This document shows, piece after piece, positions 55,190 to 63,300 of a DNA stretch of 64,000 nucleotides. The stretch is from Rhizobium sp. R711 (GTDB lineage Bacteria > Pseudomonadota > Alphaproteobacteria > Rhizobiales > Rhizobiaceae): the NCBI RefSeq assembly GCF_002211365.1, contig NZ_LOKZ01000036.1:186001-250000 (forward strand), written 5' to 3'. Both the position numbers and the translations under genes were made by a program. Positions within the stretch are counted from its first letter, which is position 1, and each line of letters opens with the position of its first letter. The notes under the pieces were generated by a model that saw only the letters and a program-made list of their open reading frames with translations, made no database searches and had not been told where the DNA came from.

Positions 55190-55211
55190 CCGGCGGTAGC
55201 GCATGGTAGCG

Positions 55212-55403
55212 CTACTGATCTCGTTCATCCGCCTGCTTGATGTCATCCCAATGCGGATAATGCTCGGCACACCACCATCGCGTTTCGCCGCTTTTGGAAG
55301 AGGTGTGTCCGAAACCTCCCCATTTCCCGCATCCGACGACGCAGCAATAGTGGTTTACATGAATGTTGGCGCCAGGCGCATGCGAATGATTTTCGATGCT
55401 CAT
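55212..55403 (-). CDS. Small Cys/His-rich hypothetical protein
   Basis: A 63-residue frame with Cys20, Cys21, Cys25, Cys45 and His48 in YCCVVGCGKWGGFGHT and WWCAEHYPHWDD, a spacing that looks like a metal-binding site. The aromatic, ordered composition argues for a real gene, although the ribosome site is poor and the start could be ten or more codons earlier (in-frame ATG codons up to 55454). Lies between the two paralogous lipoproteins on the other strand. Confidence 0.5.
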   Translation of the reverse strand: MSIENHSHAPGANIHVNHYCCVVGCGKWGGFGHTSSKSGETRWWCAEHYPHWDDIKQADERDQ

Positions 55404-56033
55404 CGCGACAGATTCCCAATCGCGCACCTTCATCGCCGCATTTGTACCACACAACGCCTAGGCGGCGCGAGTTCGCTGTCAGGTCGGAGTCGATCGGGTT
55501 TCGACGCGGAAGAGGGAATGCCAACTGCCCGGTCGGACGAATGGTCACGGACAGTCGCGTTGCAAATGAGGCGACGAGCTATTCGAGTGCCTCAAATCGA
55601 AGGAGTAGCGATCCTGATTTCAGCGGCTAGAGCATGGATTGCTTAGAGCCTGCCGCTCTGATGCCTTGCGGATCGCAATGAGGTTGTTCAGGATGGCGGC
55701 GAGCGCGTAGATCGCCGCCCCAAGCAAAGCCATTCATCGGTCAAATACATCGAGTGTTCCGAGGAGAGTGAGTGTCCACTTCTAAAATCGGGAATTGCGC
55801 TTGCGCTTACTTCCACATTCTTGCTGCAGATTTGGGTAGCACGGCCCTTTCAACACCGATCTTGCGGTCTTCAATATCGCGTACGGCAACTCTCCGAATC
55901 GGACGACGGTTGCGGATGATGGGCCGCGGTTGAAAGCTAGGCAGGTCGGGTGAGGGCGGTCAAGTGTTCGTGATAGCCCTCGCATCTGCTTGATGGCGCG
56001 GCATTTCTAGGACACCGCGGCGAGGGGATTAAT
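55404..56033. other. Gene-poor gap between paralogous lipoprotein genes
   Basis: 630 bases, no convincing gene. A 37-codon frame on the minus strand (55620-55733, MALLGAAIYALAAILNNLIA...) would encode a hydrophobic peptide but has no good ribosome site. Base composition is more mixed than in the core genes. Confidence 0.4.
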
Positions 56034-56219
56034 ATGAGCAGGTTTCGGGCAATGATAGCGGCCGGATTGCTGATCGGTCTGAGCGCGGTTGCGTCGGCGT
56101 GCACGACGGTGCCGCAGAATCGAAATCCGCCCGATTATCAATATAATCCAAGAACTTCGGTGAACCCGGCTTGCGCGGATGGCTTCAGGCCGAGCAATGA
56201 GCGCTCATGCAGTTATTGA
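56034..56219 (+). CDS. Tiny lipoprotein with Cys-rich tail, copy B
   Basis: 61 residues; N-terminus MSRFRAMIAAGLLIGLSAVA nearly matches copy A, lipobox Cys23, Pro/Asn-rich linker and the tail ACADGFRPSNERSCSY. The linker has diverged while signal peptide and tail are kept, so the tail is probably the working part. GGGGATTAAT precedes the ATG. Confidence 0.75.
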   Translation: MSRFRAMIAAGLLIGLSAVASACTTVPQNRNPPDYQYNPRTSVNPACADGFRPSNERSCSY

Positions 56220-56252
56220 GTTGGAATGGTAGGCTGACTATCCGGAACACGC

Positions 56253-56438
56253 TCAGCCGCGGAGAATCATGACGAACTCAGTGTCTTTGAAATATCCTTT
56301 GAAAACAGCGGAGAACTCGTCACACAACTTCTTTGATGCCTCGAAATCCTCGATAACGTGACTGTAGATATCTCGAATAAGGCTTTCCAGTTCGGACGCG
56401 GCCAACTCGAATAAGTCCGCAGCGCGCAGTTGTTCATC
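56253..56438 (-). CDS. Possible small protein or gene remnant
   Basis: A 61-codon open stretch on the minus strand reading LRAADLFELAASELESLIRD, then IYSHVIEDFEASKKLCDEFS, ending FVMILRG and stop at 56253-56255. It looks like real helical protein sequence, but there is no in-frame ATG or GTG at its head; a TTG at 56405 would give 50 residues. It may be the 3' remnant of a lost gene. Coordinates mark the open part. Confidence 0.35.
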   Translation of the reverse strand, partial: DEQLRAADLFELAASELESLIRDIYSHVIEDFEASKKLCDEFSAVFKGYFKDTEFVMILRG

Positions 56439-56487
56439 GGAGGTTAATTCTTATTAACCCAGACTCGCAGCCTGAAAGGATGCGCCG

Positions 56488-56820
56488 ATGATGAAGAAGC
56501 TTTTTGCCCCAATCGCAGCCATGGTCCTGGCTGCATCTTTCTCCCTGCCGCTAAACGCGACACCGATCGTCGTGCCGAAAGCAGTACCTATACACACCCC
56601 CGACGTCGAGCTTGTCAAACACAAGGGCCATGGGAATGGCTATGCTTATGGTCACTGGAAGAACCGAGGTTACGCATACCGCGACTGCCGGTATTACGGC
56701 TCGTGCTACCAGCCACGGTATTCCGGCTATCCACGGTATTATGGATATCCGCGGTACGGCTATCGCGACTATTACTCCTATCAACGTAGGCCAGGTGTGA
56801 CCGTGTATTTTGATTTTTAG
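56488..56820 (+). CDS. Small secreted Tyr/Gly-rich protein
   Basis: 110 residues: signal peptide (about 1-24, ending LPLNATP), a Pro/Val segment, then a stretch with many Tyr, Gly, Arg and Pro (YPRYYGYPRYGYRDYYSYQR) and the end VTVYFDF. A pair of cysteines (DCRYYGSC) is present. Function unknown; similar in style to the secreted protein at 49196 but not a clear paralogue. Confidence 0.72.
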   Translation: MMKKLFAPIAAMVLAASFSLPLNATPIVVPKAVPIHTPDVELVKHKGHGNGYAYGHWKNRGYAYRDCRYYGSCYQPRYSGYPRYYGYPRYGYRDYYSYQRRPGVTVYFDF

Positions 56821-57620
56821 TAGTGCCAGGGACACCAACCTTGGCGCACCATTGAGGAGACTGGAGCCGTCGGCGCGAATGCCGGCGGCCTTCCTCATCC
56901 TCCGCAATAGGAATGTCCGGTGGGACCTTTCCGTCTGGCGGCAGATTTGGCTACGCTCTAGGCAGTGTTTCTGGCAGCTCTGATCGCCAGCGCCTGGACC
57001 TTTACACACACAACACCGGGCTGCGTCCAGCGACAGGCGCATCGCATGCCTGCGTCGTTCCACATCAGCTTCCGATTGGCGTCTATCGGGATTTGGATTT
57101 TCACTCTGAGCGGTACCGATACCTCGACGCAGTGGTTTGCAGGATCAAAGTCGCCGGTGTCGAGCTTGGCTCTTGTGCGGCTGCCAGCCCTCCTTCAATG
57201 ATTTCAGCTTGAATAGGCGTTCTCCAGTCGGGCGCCCATGGCGCGCGTGTCGAACGGTCTCATGCTTAGGTTCTACTGCCATTGCTCATTCACCACAATG
57301 CCAGGTGGTCGAAATAGCACGTTCCGGTTGCTCGATACGGCGCCTCGTTATATTAGAGCCATCTTAGCGTTCTTGATCCACTCCTGTGAGCGTCACGGAA
57401 GGTTATCGTGACAGGCAGCATCGACATGACTCAAAAGGCTCGTCCCCTGTTCTTAGTGGCGAGCCTTTTCTTTTGCCTACTCAAGAGGCTAAGCGCCGGC
57501 TTTCCGAGAGGTTGCAGACACCGGCTAACCACCAGCGGGTTTTTCGCGCCAGAAATGGCGTTATGATAAACATGAAACTATTGGCGAAAATTCGAAATTA
57601 TGTAACAAAAACAGTGAAAT
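56821..57620. other. Gene-poor gap before tRNA-Ser
   Basis: 800 bases. Open frames here (for example 56913-57212 +) have no recognisable product and conflict with each other. The one clear element is a terminator-like hairpin at 57433-57473. A small RNA ending there is possible. Confidence 0.45.
57433..57474 (+). terminator. Strong hairpin with T-rich tail, no gene upstream
   Basis: Perfect 10-bp stem AAAAGGCTCG (57433-57442) / CGAGCCTTTT (57460-57469), 17-base loop, then CTTTTG. It looks like a plus-strand terminator, possibly of an unannotated RNA starting in 57250-57400; it could also stop tRNA-Ser transcription on the minus strand. Confidence 0.65.
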
Positions 57621-57710
57621 TGGCGGAAGAGGTGGGATTCGAACCCACGGTACGGTTTCCCGCACGCCGGTTTTCAAGACCGGTTCCTTAAACCACTCGG
57701 ACACTCTTCC
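57621..57710 (-). tRNA. tRNA-Ser(UGA)
   Basis: A 90-base tRNA with encoded CCA. Reading from 57710: acceptor start GGAAGAG, D-arm GAGTGGTTTAAGG, anticodon loop CTTGAAA with anticodon TGA, a long variable arm typical of serine tRNAs, T-loop GGTTCGAATCC, acceptor end CTCTTCC, then G and CCA. No attachment-site repeat was noticed at its 3' end. Confidence 0.95.
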
Positions 57711-58087
57711 ATACAGTTGATTTGACGTCGCTTTCGGAGCTGGCGCCTTTTCTGCTGTCGCCGTCGCGGTGAGCTCAGGCCATGCAGCGTTTAAAGCCGT
57801 TCGGGGACAGCGTCAACTGGTTCTGTCGGCTTGGCGGATGGCTACGGGAAGGGAATATCGCCCTGGCGCACGCTCTGCCGGGCGGGCGCCGACTGCATTG
57901 TTCAGAGTGTTAAATTAGTGACTTATTAACCATACTAATTAGAATTGTTCCTATCTGGGCGAAATGCTTCGCAAATTCGCCACGAAAGCCGCATGATTAA
58001 AGTCTCGTTAGGTTGGTGGGATTAGGGGTGTCTGGCCCGATCGGGGCAGATTTCTTAACCATAACGGTCTTGAGCGGCGTGGGACAT
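57711..58087. other. Upstream region of rlpA
   Basis: 377 bases between tRNA-Ser and rlpA. An AT-rich stretch (57908-57950, GTTAAATTAGTGACTTATTA) probably carries promoters. No gene seen. Confidence 0.45.
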
Positions 58088-59188
58088 ATGAAACGAGACT
58101 ACGGGGCGGCGTCATTCGCAGCGGGGATGCGATGGGTTGGGCTGTCGCTCATCTGCGCAACAGTTACGGCATGCGGTACCGCGCCGACGCCCACGAAACG
58201 TACCCACGGCAAGGAATATTTCTCTGAGAAGGAATACGGCGTCAAGGCGAGCCCGCGCGTTGCCACCGGCAATAATATCCCGAAGGGCGGTGGCCGCTAT
58301 ATGGTCGGGGACCCCTACGTGGTGAAGGGGAAGTGGTACTACCCGAAGGAAGATTTCTCCTATAACAAGGTCGGCATCGCATCTTGGTACGGCTCGGCCT
58401 TTCATGGTCGTCTGACGGCAAACGGCGAAGTATATGACCAGATGCATCTTTCCGCCGCACACCCGACGTTTCCTCTGCCGAGCTATGCACGTGTGACGAA
58501 TACGGAGAACGGTTCGTCCATTATCGTGCGCGTCAATGATCGTGGTCCGTATCACGAAGGGCGCATCATCGACCTGTCGAACAAGACGGCGGATATGCTT
58601 GACCTGCAGCACAGCGGTACCGGAAAAGTTCGTGTTCAGTATGTCGGTCGGGCGCGCATGGATGGTCACGACATGCCCTATCTGATGGCCTCCTATGTGC
58701 CAAAGGGCAGTCGCATTCCGGGTATCAACCCGGGCGGCGGGCAGATCGCCAGCGGGGTCATGGTCGCCTCCAACAGCAAGCGCATAACCGCCGACCAACT
58801 CGAGAGCTTCGGCGGCTTCACGCCTGAACCGGAGAGTGTCCCGGTACCGGTCTCGGCGACGTCCTATGCTGGCTCGACCCCGAGCGCCAGCTACAACGCC
58901 GCGCCCGTTCCGACACCGATGCCGTCGCCGTCTTTCGGTGGCGCAGCACCGCTTGCAGCGCCAACCGCCGGGCAAATGGTCATTCTGCCGGAATTCGGCC
59001 CTTTCCCATATGAACGTCCCTATGGAGGACAGCGTTCTCTGGCGATGGGGTACCAGGAAGAGAGTGCGAAAACCGTTACCGTCGAACTCGCTTTCGATGC
59101 AGTGATGGTTCGTAACGACGGTCTCACGCAGGACGCGATCCTGGCATCCTTCAAACGGCAGAAGGCGGCGGTCGCACGCGGCGAGTAA
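58088..59188 (+). CDS. rlpA: RlpA-type septal ring lytic transglycosylase/lipoprotein
   Basis: Lipoprotein (lipobox ending at Cys29, ATVTAC) of 366 residues with a double-psi beta-barrel domain (about 95-195: GIASWYGSAFHGRLTANGE, VRVNDRGPYHEGRIIDLS). RlpA cleaves denuded glycan strands at the septum in some bacteria. The C-terminal 130 residues are Pro/Ala/Ser rich with no clear SPOR domain. Start at 58088 is preferred; an in-frame ATG at 58013 would delay the signal peptide. Confidence 0.88.
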   Translation: MKRDYGAASFAAGMRWVGLSLICATVTACGTAPTPTKRTHGKEYFSEKEYGVKASPRVATGNNIPKGGGRYMVGDPYVVKGKWYYPKEDFSYNKVGIASWYGSAFHGRLTANGEVYDQMHLSAAHPTFPLPSYARVTNTENGSSIIVRVNDRGPYHEGRIIDLSNKTADMLDLQHSGTGKVRVQYVGRARMDGHDMPYLMASYVPKGSRIPGINPGGGQIASGVMVASNSKRITADQLESFGGFTPEPESVPVPVSATSYAGSTPSASYNAAPVPTPMPSPSFGGAAPLAAPTAGQMVILPEFGPFPYERPYGGQRSLAMGYQEESAKTVTVELAFDAVMVRNDGLTQDAILASFKRQKAAVARGE

Positions 59189-59257
59189 CGGCGATCATTG
59201 CGTCGTTCTCGGTGCGCCGTTAGCATCGCCAAGGTCGCCCGAACTGTGGGGTTTTCG

Positions 59258-60454
59258 GTGTTGAAGCGTTTCGTTCGCCTCTGTGTCTGTCTTCTGCCTT
59301 TTGCAACGGGGGCCGTTGCAGCGAGCAGCGATACCAACGCTTCGTTCGTGACCAAGGCTGCGCAGGCCTACATGATCGAGGCGTCTACTGGCACAGTGCT
59401 TCTTGCGAAGAACGAGAATCAGACCTTCTCGCCGGCCTCGCTTGCTAAGCTGATGACGGTTGATCTCGTCTTCGACGCGCTCACAAAGAACCAGATCACG
59501 CTCGATACGCTGTATCCCGTTTCCGAATATGCCTGGCGAACCGGCGGTGCGCCGTCGCGCACGGCGACGATGTTCGCCGCCCTCAAATCGAATGTCCGCG
59601 TCGAGGATCTGATCAAGGGTATTGCCATTCAAGGCGCCAATGACAGCTGTATCATTCTTGCGGAAGGAATGAGCGGTAGTGAGCCGGCCTTTGCGGCGGC
59701 CATGACGCGGCGCGCCAAAACGCTCGGCATGGAGCAGTCTATTTTCGAAAATTCGACGGGGTTGCCTGACGGCAAGAGCAAGACGACGGTGCTTGATATG
59801 GTGACGCTGGCTGCCGAATTGCAGAAGTCCTACCCGAACCTATACCTATATTTCGCTCAGCCCGATTTCGAATGGAACAGGATCTTCCAGCGCAACCGCA
59901 ACCCGCTGCTCGGTTTCGGCATGGGGGTTGATGGCCTGGCGACAGGTTTTGCGGAGGGGGAGGGATACTCCATCGTCGCTTCAGCCGAACGCGACGGTAG
60001 GCGGCTCTTTATGGCACTGGGAGGTATTGCCTCCGACAAGGAGCGCACCGAAGAGGCCAAGCGCGTGCTTGAATGGGGGCTGACAGCCTTTGAAAGCAGG
60101 CAGATTTTTGGCGATGCGGAAGTGATTGGGCAGGCGAGCGTTTACGGCGGAGCGTCACGAAACGTCGATCTTGTCGCGAAGACGCCTGTGAGCGTCTACA
60201 TACCAATCAGCAATCCCGAGCGGTTGTCCGCACGCATCGTCTACCGTTGGCCGTTGACGGCTCCCGTGGAGGCGGGCCACGAAATCGGAACATTGCGGAT
60301 CTCTGCTGGTGGTCGTCTGCTGCGTGAGGTGCCGCTCTACACGAAAGAAACCGTGGCAGTCGGCTCATTGGGCAGCCGCGCCGTCGATGCGCTCATGGAG
60401 CTCGGCGAGACGTTGCTGTTCTCGTGGCTGTGGGATAAGCCCGAACCCACGTGA
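59258..60454 (+). CDS. dacF: DacF-like D-alanyl-D-alanine carboxypeptidase (S11)
   Basis: Periplasmic penicillin-binding protein of about 398 residues with a signal peptide (1-22). Catalytic Ser61 and Lys64 lie in SLAK. The second motif, usually SxN, reads GAN (126-128), and the third, usually KTG, reads ATG (228-230, GLATGFAEG), so two of the three classic motifs are altered. The start is uncertain: GTG 59258 or TTG 59261; ATTG-type starts further up (59198) are less likely. Follows rlpA, with which it shares a cell-wall theme. Confidence 0.85.
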   Translation: MLKRFVRLCVCLLPFATGAVAASSDTNASFVTKAAQAYMIEASTGTVLLAKNENQTFSPASLAKLMTVDLVFDALTKNQITLDTLYPVSEYAWRTGGAPSRTATMFAALKSNVRVEDLIKGIAIQGANDSCIILAEGMSGSEPAFAAAMTRRAKTLGMEQSIFENSTGLPDGKSKTTVLDMVTLAAELQKSYPNLYLYFAQPDFEWNRIFQRNRNPLLGFGMGVDGLATGFAEGEGYSIVASAERDGRRLFMALGGIASDKERTEEAKRVLEWGLTAFESRQIFGDAEVIGQASVYGGASRNVDLVAKTPVSVYIPISNPERLSARIVYRWPLTAPVEAGHEIGTLRISAGGRLLREVPLYTKETVAVGSLGSRAVDALMELGETLLFSWLWDKPEPT

Positions 60455-60569
60455 TCGCCATATTCGCCGTTCAGGGTGAGAGTTGTCGTCGGGCGGTTTC
60501 GCTTTTCGCTGCCTTCCGCTAGATGTACGGCAGTGGTGTGGGTGATCGCCGTAATGCAGGAAGTAGTCA

Positions 60570-61253
60570 TTGGCATCCGGTACTGGGTTGTTTGTAACGT
60601 TTGAAGGCGGGGAGGGTGCGGGCAAGTCGACGCAGATCCGCCGCCTTGCCGAGTCTCTCCGTGCTCGCGGCTACGACGTGCTGTTGACGAGAGAGCCGGG
60701 TGGTTCGCCCGGCGCGGAAGCCGTGCGTCATGTGCTTCTGTCGGGTGCTGCCGAGGCCTTTGGCACGCGCATGGAGGCAATCCTGTTTGCAGCGGCACGC
60801 AGTGATCACGTCGAGGAAGTCATCCGACCGGCTCTAATGAGCGGCAAGGTGGTCCTTTGCGATCGTTTCATGGATTCGTCCCGCGTCTATCAGGGTGTGA
60901 CCGGCAATCTTGAATCGGAATTCATCGAGGCGCTGCAGCGCGCCGCCGTCAATGGCATCGTCCCCGATTGTACGCTTATTCTCGATCTGCCGGCGCTAGC
61001 CGGTCTGGAGCGCGCCCGGAGGCGGGGTGCTGCTGGCGATGTGGGTCCGGATCGGTTCGAGAAGGAGGAGCTCGAAACCCACGAGAAGCGTCGGGAAGCG
61101 TTTCTTGACATAGCCGTGCGGGAGCCTGACCGTTGCCACATCATCGATGCGATGCGGACCGAAGAGGTTATTGCGGCGGAGATTCTGGATGCCGTCCAGA
61201 AGCGACTGCCGCACCCGGCAGCGGCCAAGATGGCGGAAGCAGCTCATGAGTGA
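60570..61253 (+). CDS. tmk: Thymidylate kinase
   Basis: Phosphorylates dTMP to dTDP. The 227-residue product has P-loop FEGGEGAGKSTQ, the DRFMDSSRVYQG motif and the lid region RARRRGAAGD. A TTG start at 60570 with AGGAAG seven bases upstream is the best choice; there is no in-frame ATG or GTG near. It overlaps holB by eight bases. Confidence 0.95.
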   Translation: MASGTGLFVTFEGGEGAGKSTQIRRLAESLRARGYDVLLTREPGGSPGAEAVRHVLLSGAAEAFGTRMEAILFAAARSDHVEEVIRPALMSGKVVLCDRFMDSSRVYQGVTGNLESEFIEALQRAAVNGIVPDCTLILDLPALAGLERARRRGAAGDVGPDRFEKEELETHEKRREAFLDIAVREPDRCHIIDAMRTEEVIAAEILDAVQKRLPHPAAAKMAEAAHE

Positions 61254-62271
61254 TGAACGGCCAGGATTGCTGGACGGTGCCATCTGGCCAGCCGAGAACA
61301 TGAAACTATTTGGCCACGAGGATGCCGAGGCATTTCTGGCGCAGTCATACCGTTCGGGTAAGGGCCATCACGCGATCCTGATAGAGGGGCCAGCGGGCAT
61401 CGGCAAGGCGACGCTGGCGTTCCGCTTTGCAAACCATGTGCTTACACATCCGGATCCAGCCAGTGCACCGGAATTGCTGGGCGATCCCGATCCGGCCTCG
61501 TCCGTCAGCCGCCAGATTGCTTCCGGCGCGTCGCATAACCTGCTTCACCTGGCGCGACCGGTCGACGAAAAGACAGGGAAGATCAAGTCTGCCATCACAG
61601 TCGATGAGGTAAGGCGGGCAGGGCAGTTCTTCTCGCAGACCTCGGGCACCGGCAATTGGCGCATCGTCATCATCGACCCAGCCGATGACATGAACCGCAA
61701 TGCCGCGAACGCGATTCTGAAGATTCTCGAGGAGCCACCGAAGCGCGCGTTATTCCTGCTGATCTCGCATGCACCCGGCAAACTGTTACCGACAATTCGC
61801 TCGCGTTGCCTGCCATTGAAACTTGCGCCGCTTGATGACCGTGCCCTCGGCGCTGCGCTAGCACATCTTGGCATCGACGCCGCCGATCACGACCTTCTTG
61901 CGGCAGCGAACGGTAGCGTGGGCGAGGCGCTGAAGCTTGTGAATTATGGCGGCGGCGAGATCATTGCCGCCTATAACGAGGTTCTGCAAACGCAGGGCGC
62001 ATCCGCCCGGCGGGCAATGCACCGGCTGGCGGATGCGCTTTCCAGCAAGGATAGCGATACGACCTTCGAATTCTTCGCCAGCTATGTCGGCGAAGATCTG
62101 ATGCGCAGGGCGCGGGCCGCGGCGATTGCGGGGCAGGTGACCGCGGCCGAGCGGCTGGCCCGGTTGCAGTCCGATATCGGCGAGCGACTGACGGTTTCCG
62201 ATGCCTACAATCTGGATCGCAAGCAAACGATCCTCGGTATCCTCGGAGACATCAAGCAGCCTGGTCCTTGA
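61246..62271 (+). CDS. holB: DNA polymerase III subunit delta prime
   Basis: Clamp-loader subunit of 341 residues. The AAA+ domain starts AILIEGPAGIGKATLAFRF and has the sensor region (KILEEPPKRALFLLISHAPG) and SRCLPLKL. It lacks the zinc cysteines seen in some delta-prime proteins. The ATG at 61246 lies within the end of tmk, and the tmk-holB pairing is widespread. The gene ends one base before the convergent TauE/SafE gene. Confidence 0.93.
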   Translation: MSDERPGLLDGAIWPAENMKLFGHEDAEAFLAQSYRSGKGHHAILIEGPAGIGKATLAFRFANHVLTHPDPASAPELLGDPDPASSVSRQIASGASHNLLHLARPVDEKTGKIKSAITVDEVRRAGQFFSQTSGTGNWRIVIIDPADDMNRNAANAILKILEEPPKRALFLLISHAPGKLLPTIRSRCLPLKLAPLDDRALGAALAHLGIDAADHDLLAAANGSVGEALKLVNYGGGEIIAAYNEVLQTQGASARRAMHRLADALSSKDSDTTFEFFASYVGEDLMRRARAAAIAGQVTAAERLARLQSDIGERLTVSDAYNLDRKQTILGILGDIKQPGP

Positions 62272-63072
62272 TCACGGCGCGAGCAGCTTCCATGCGACGA
62301 CGCCGAGCGTCAACGCCAGCACGATGCGGATCGTCCGTTCATGAAGCTTCGGTGCGATCAGGCTACCGGCGACGATGCCGGGGATTGACCCCAGCAGAAG
62401 AGCAAACAGCATGCCCCAGTTGATCTCGCCGATCATCCAGTAGCCCATGCCACCGATCAGCGTCAGGGGAACGGCGTGCACGATGTCGGAACCGACGATC
62501 TCGCGGACATCAAGGCGCGGGTAGAGCACGAGCAGTACCGTCACGCCCAGGGCGCCTGCGCCAACTGATGTCAGCGTCACCAGGATGCCAAGTGCCAGGC
62601 CAAGCACCGTTGTCCAGATGCCAATCGTGACTGGCTTAGGCGGGGAGCGCTCTCCGATTGCATGGAGCGCGAACGCCAGAACTTGCTTGCGAAAGAGCAG
62701 CATCAATGCGGTCATGACAAGCAGCCAGCCAAGCGCTGTCGTGATCGTGTGGGCGACTTCCACGCTCTTTCGGTCGACACCGGCCATCAGCCAGAGCATC
62801 AAGAGGGCGGCCGGAACGCTGCCGGCGGCAAGACAGCCGACGATGCGCCAGTTTACCCTACCGTGGATCCCGTGCACAGCCGTTCCTGCTGTCTTGGTAA
62901 CCGCAGCGTAGAGCAGATCGGTTCCGACGGCTGTGGCCGGATGAATACCGAAGACCAGCACCAGCAGAGGCGTCATGAGCGATCCGCCGCCAACTCCCGT
63001 GATGCCGACCAGAGTGCCGACGAGAAGCCCCGAAAGGGAGTAGAGGGGGTTGAAACTGGAAAGGTCAGTCAA
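62272..63072 (-). CDS. TauE/SafE-family (sulfite exporter) permease
   Basis: A 266-residue membrane protein with about eight hydrophobic segments and the family repeats GLLVGTLVGITGVGGGSLMT and GILVTLTSVGAGALGVTVLL. Members move sulfite, sulfonates or other organic anions across the inner membrane; direction and substrate are unclear. It lies inverted between holB and metG, which are normally neighbours in rhizobia. Confidence 0.88.
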   Translation of the reverse strand: MTDLSSFNPLYSLSGLLVGTLVGITGVGGGSLMTPLLVLVFGIHPATAVGTDLLYAAVTKTAGTAVHGIHGRVNWRIVGCLAAGSVPAALLMLWLMAGVDRKSVEVAHTITTALGWLLVMTALMLLFRKQVLAFALHAIGERSPPKPVTIGIWTTVLGLALGILVTLTSVGAGALGVTVLLVLYPRLDVREIVGSDIVHAVPLTLIGGMGYWMIGEINWGMLFALLLGSIPGIVAGSLIAPKLHERTIRIVLALTLGVVAWKLLAP

Positions 63073-63300
63073 GAAGCGACCTCGAGCCTGCGCGTGAAAT
63101 GGTGCTGCCGAGTGCTGAAGATGTCACGTCGCTGTTGCTCCGCCTTTGAGTTTTCTTTGGGTAGAATGCGTCTAAAATCGAGTCAAGTGCAGCACGTCCG
63201 TCATCGGTAAATCGCCGATGCTTTCGAAACTTGGTGTTTCGCTTCGTCATGACATGCGCTAAGAGCGGCTGACAAATTTTATAGAGTAAGCCGGACACGA

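Noticed and set aside
56913..57212. 99-codon frame after the Tyr-rich secreted protein gene
   Set aside because: Overlaps another equally long frame, no recognisable domain, weak start context.
57621..57710. tRNA-Ser as integration site of a mobile element
   Set aside because: No integrase gene and no repeat of the tRNA 3' end seen in the flanking gene-poor stretch.
63065..63250. Possible 61-residue basic protein on the minus strand (MTKRNTKFRKHRRFTDDG...)
   Set aside because: Protein-like beginning and it would overlap the TauE/SafE start, but no ribosome site and no recognisable family; too weak to list as a gene.
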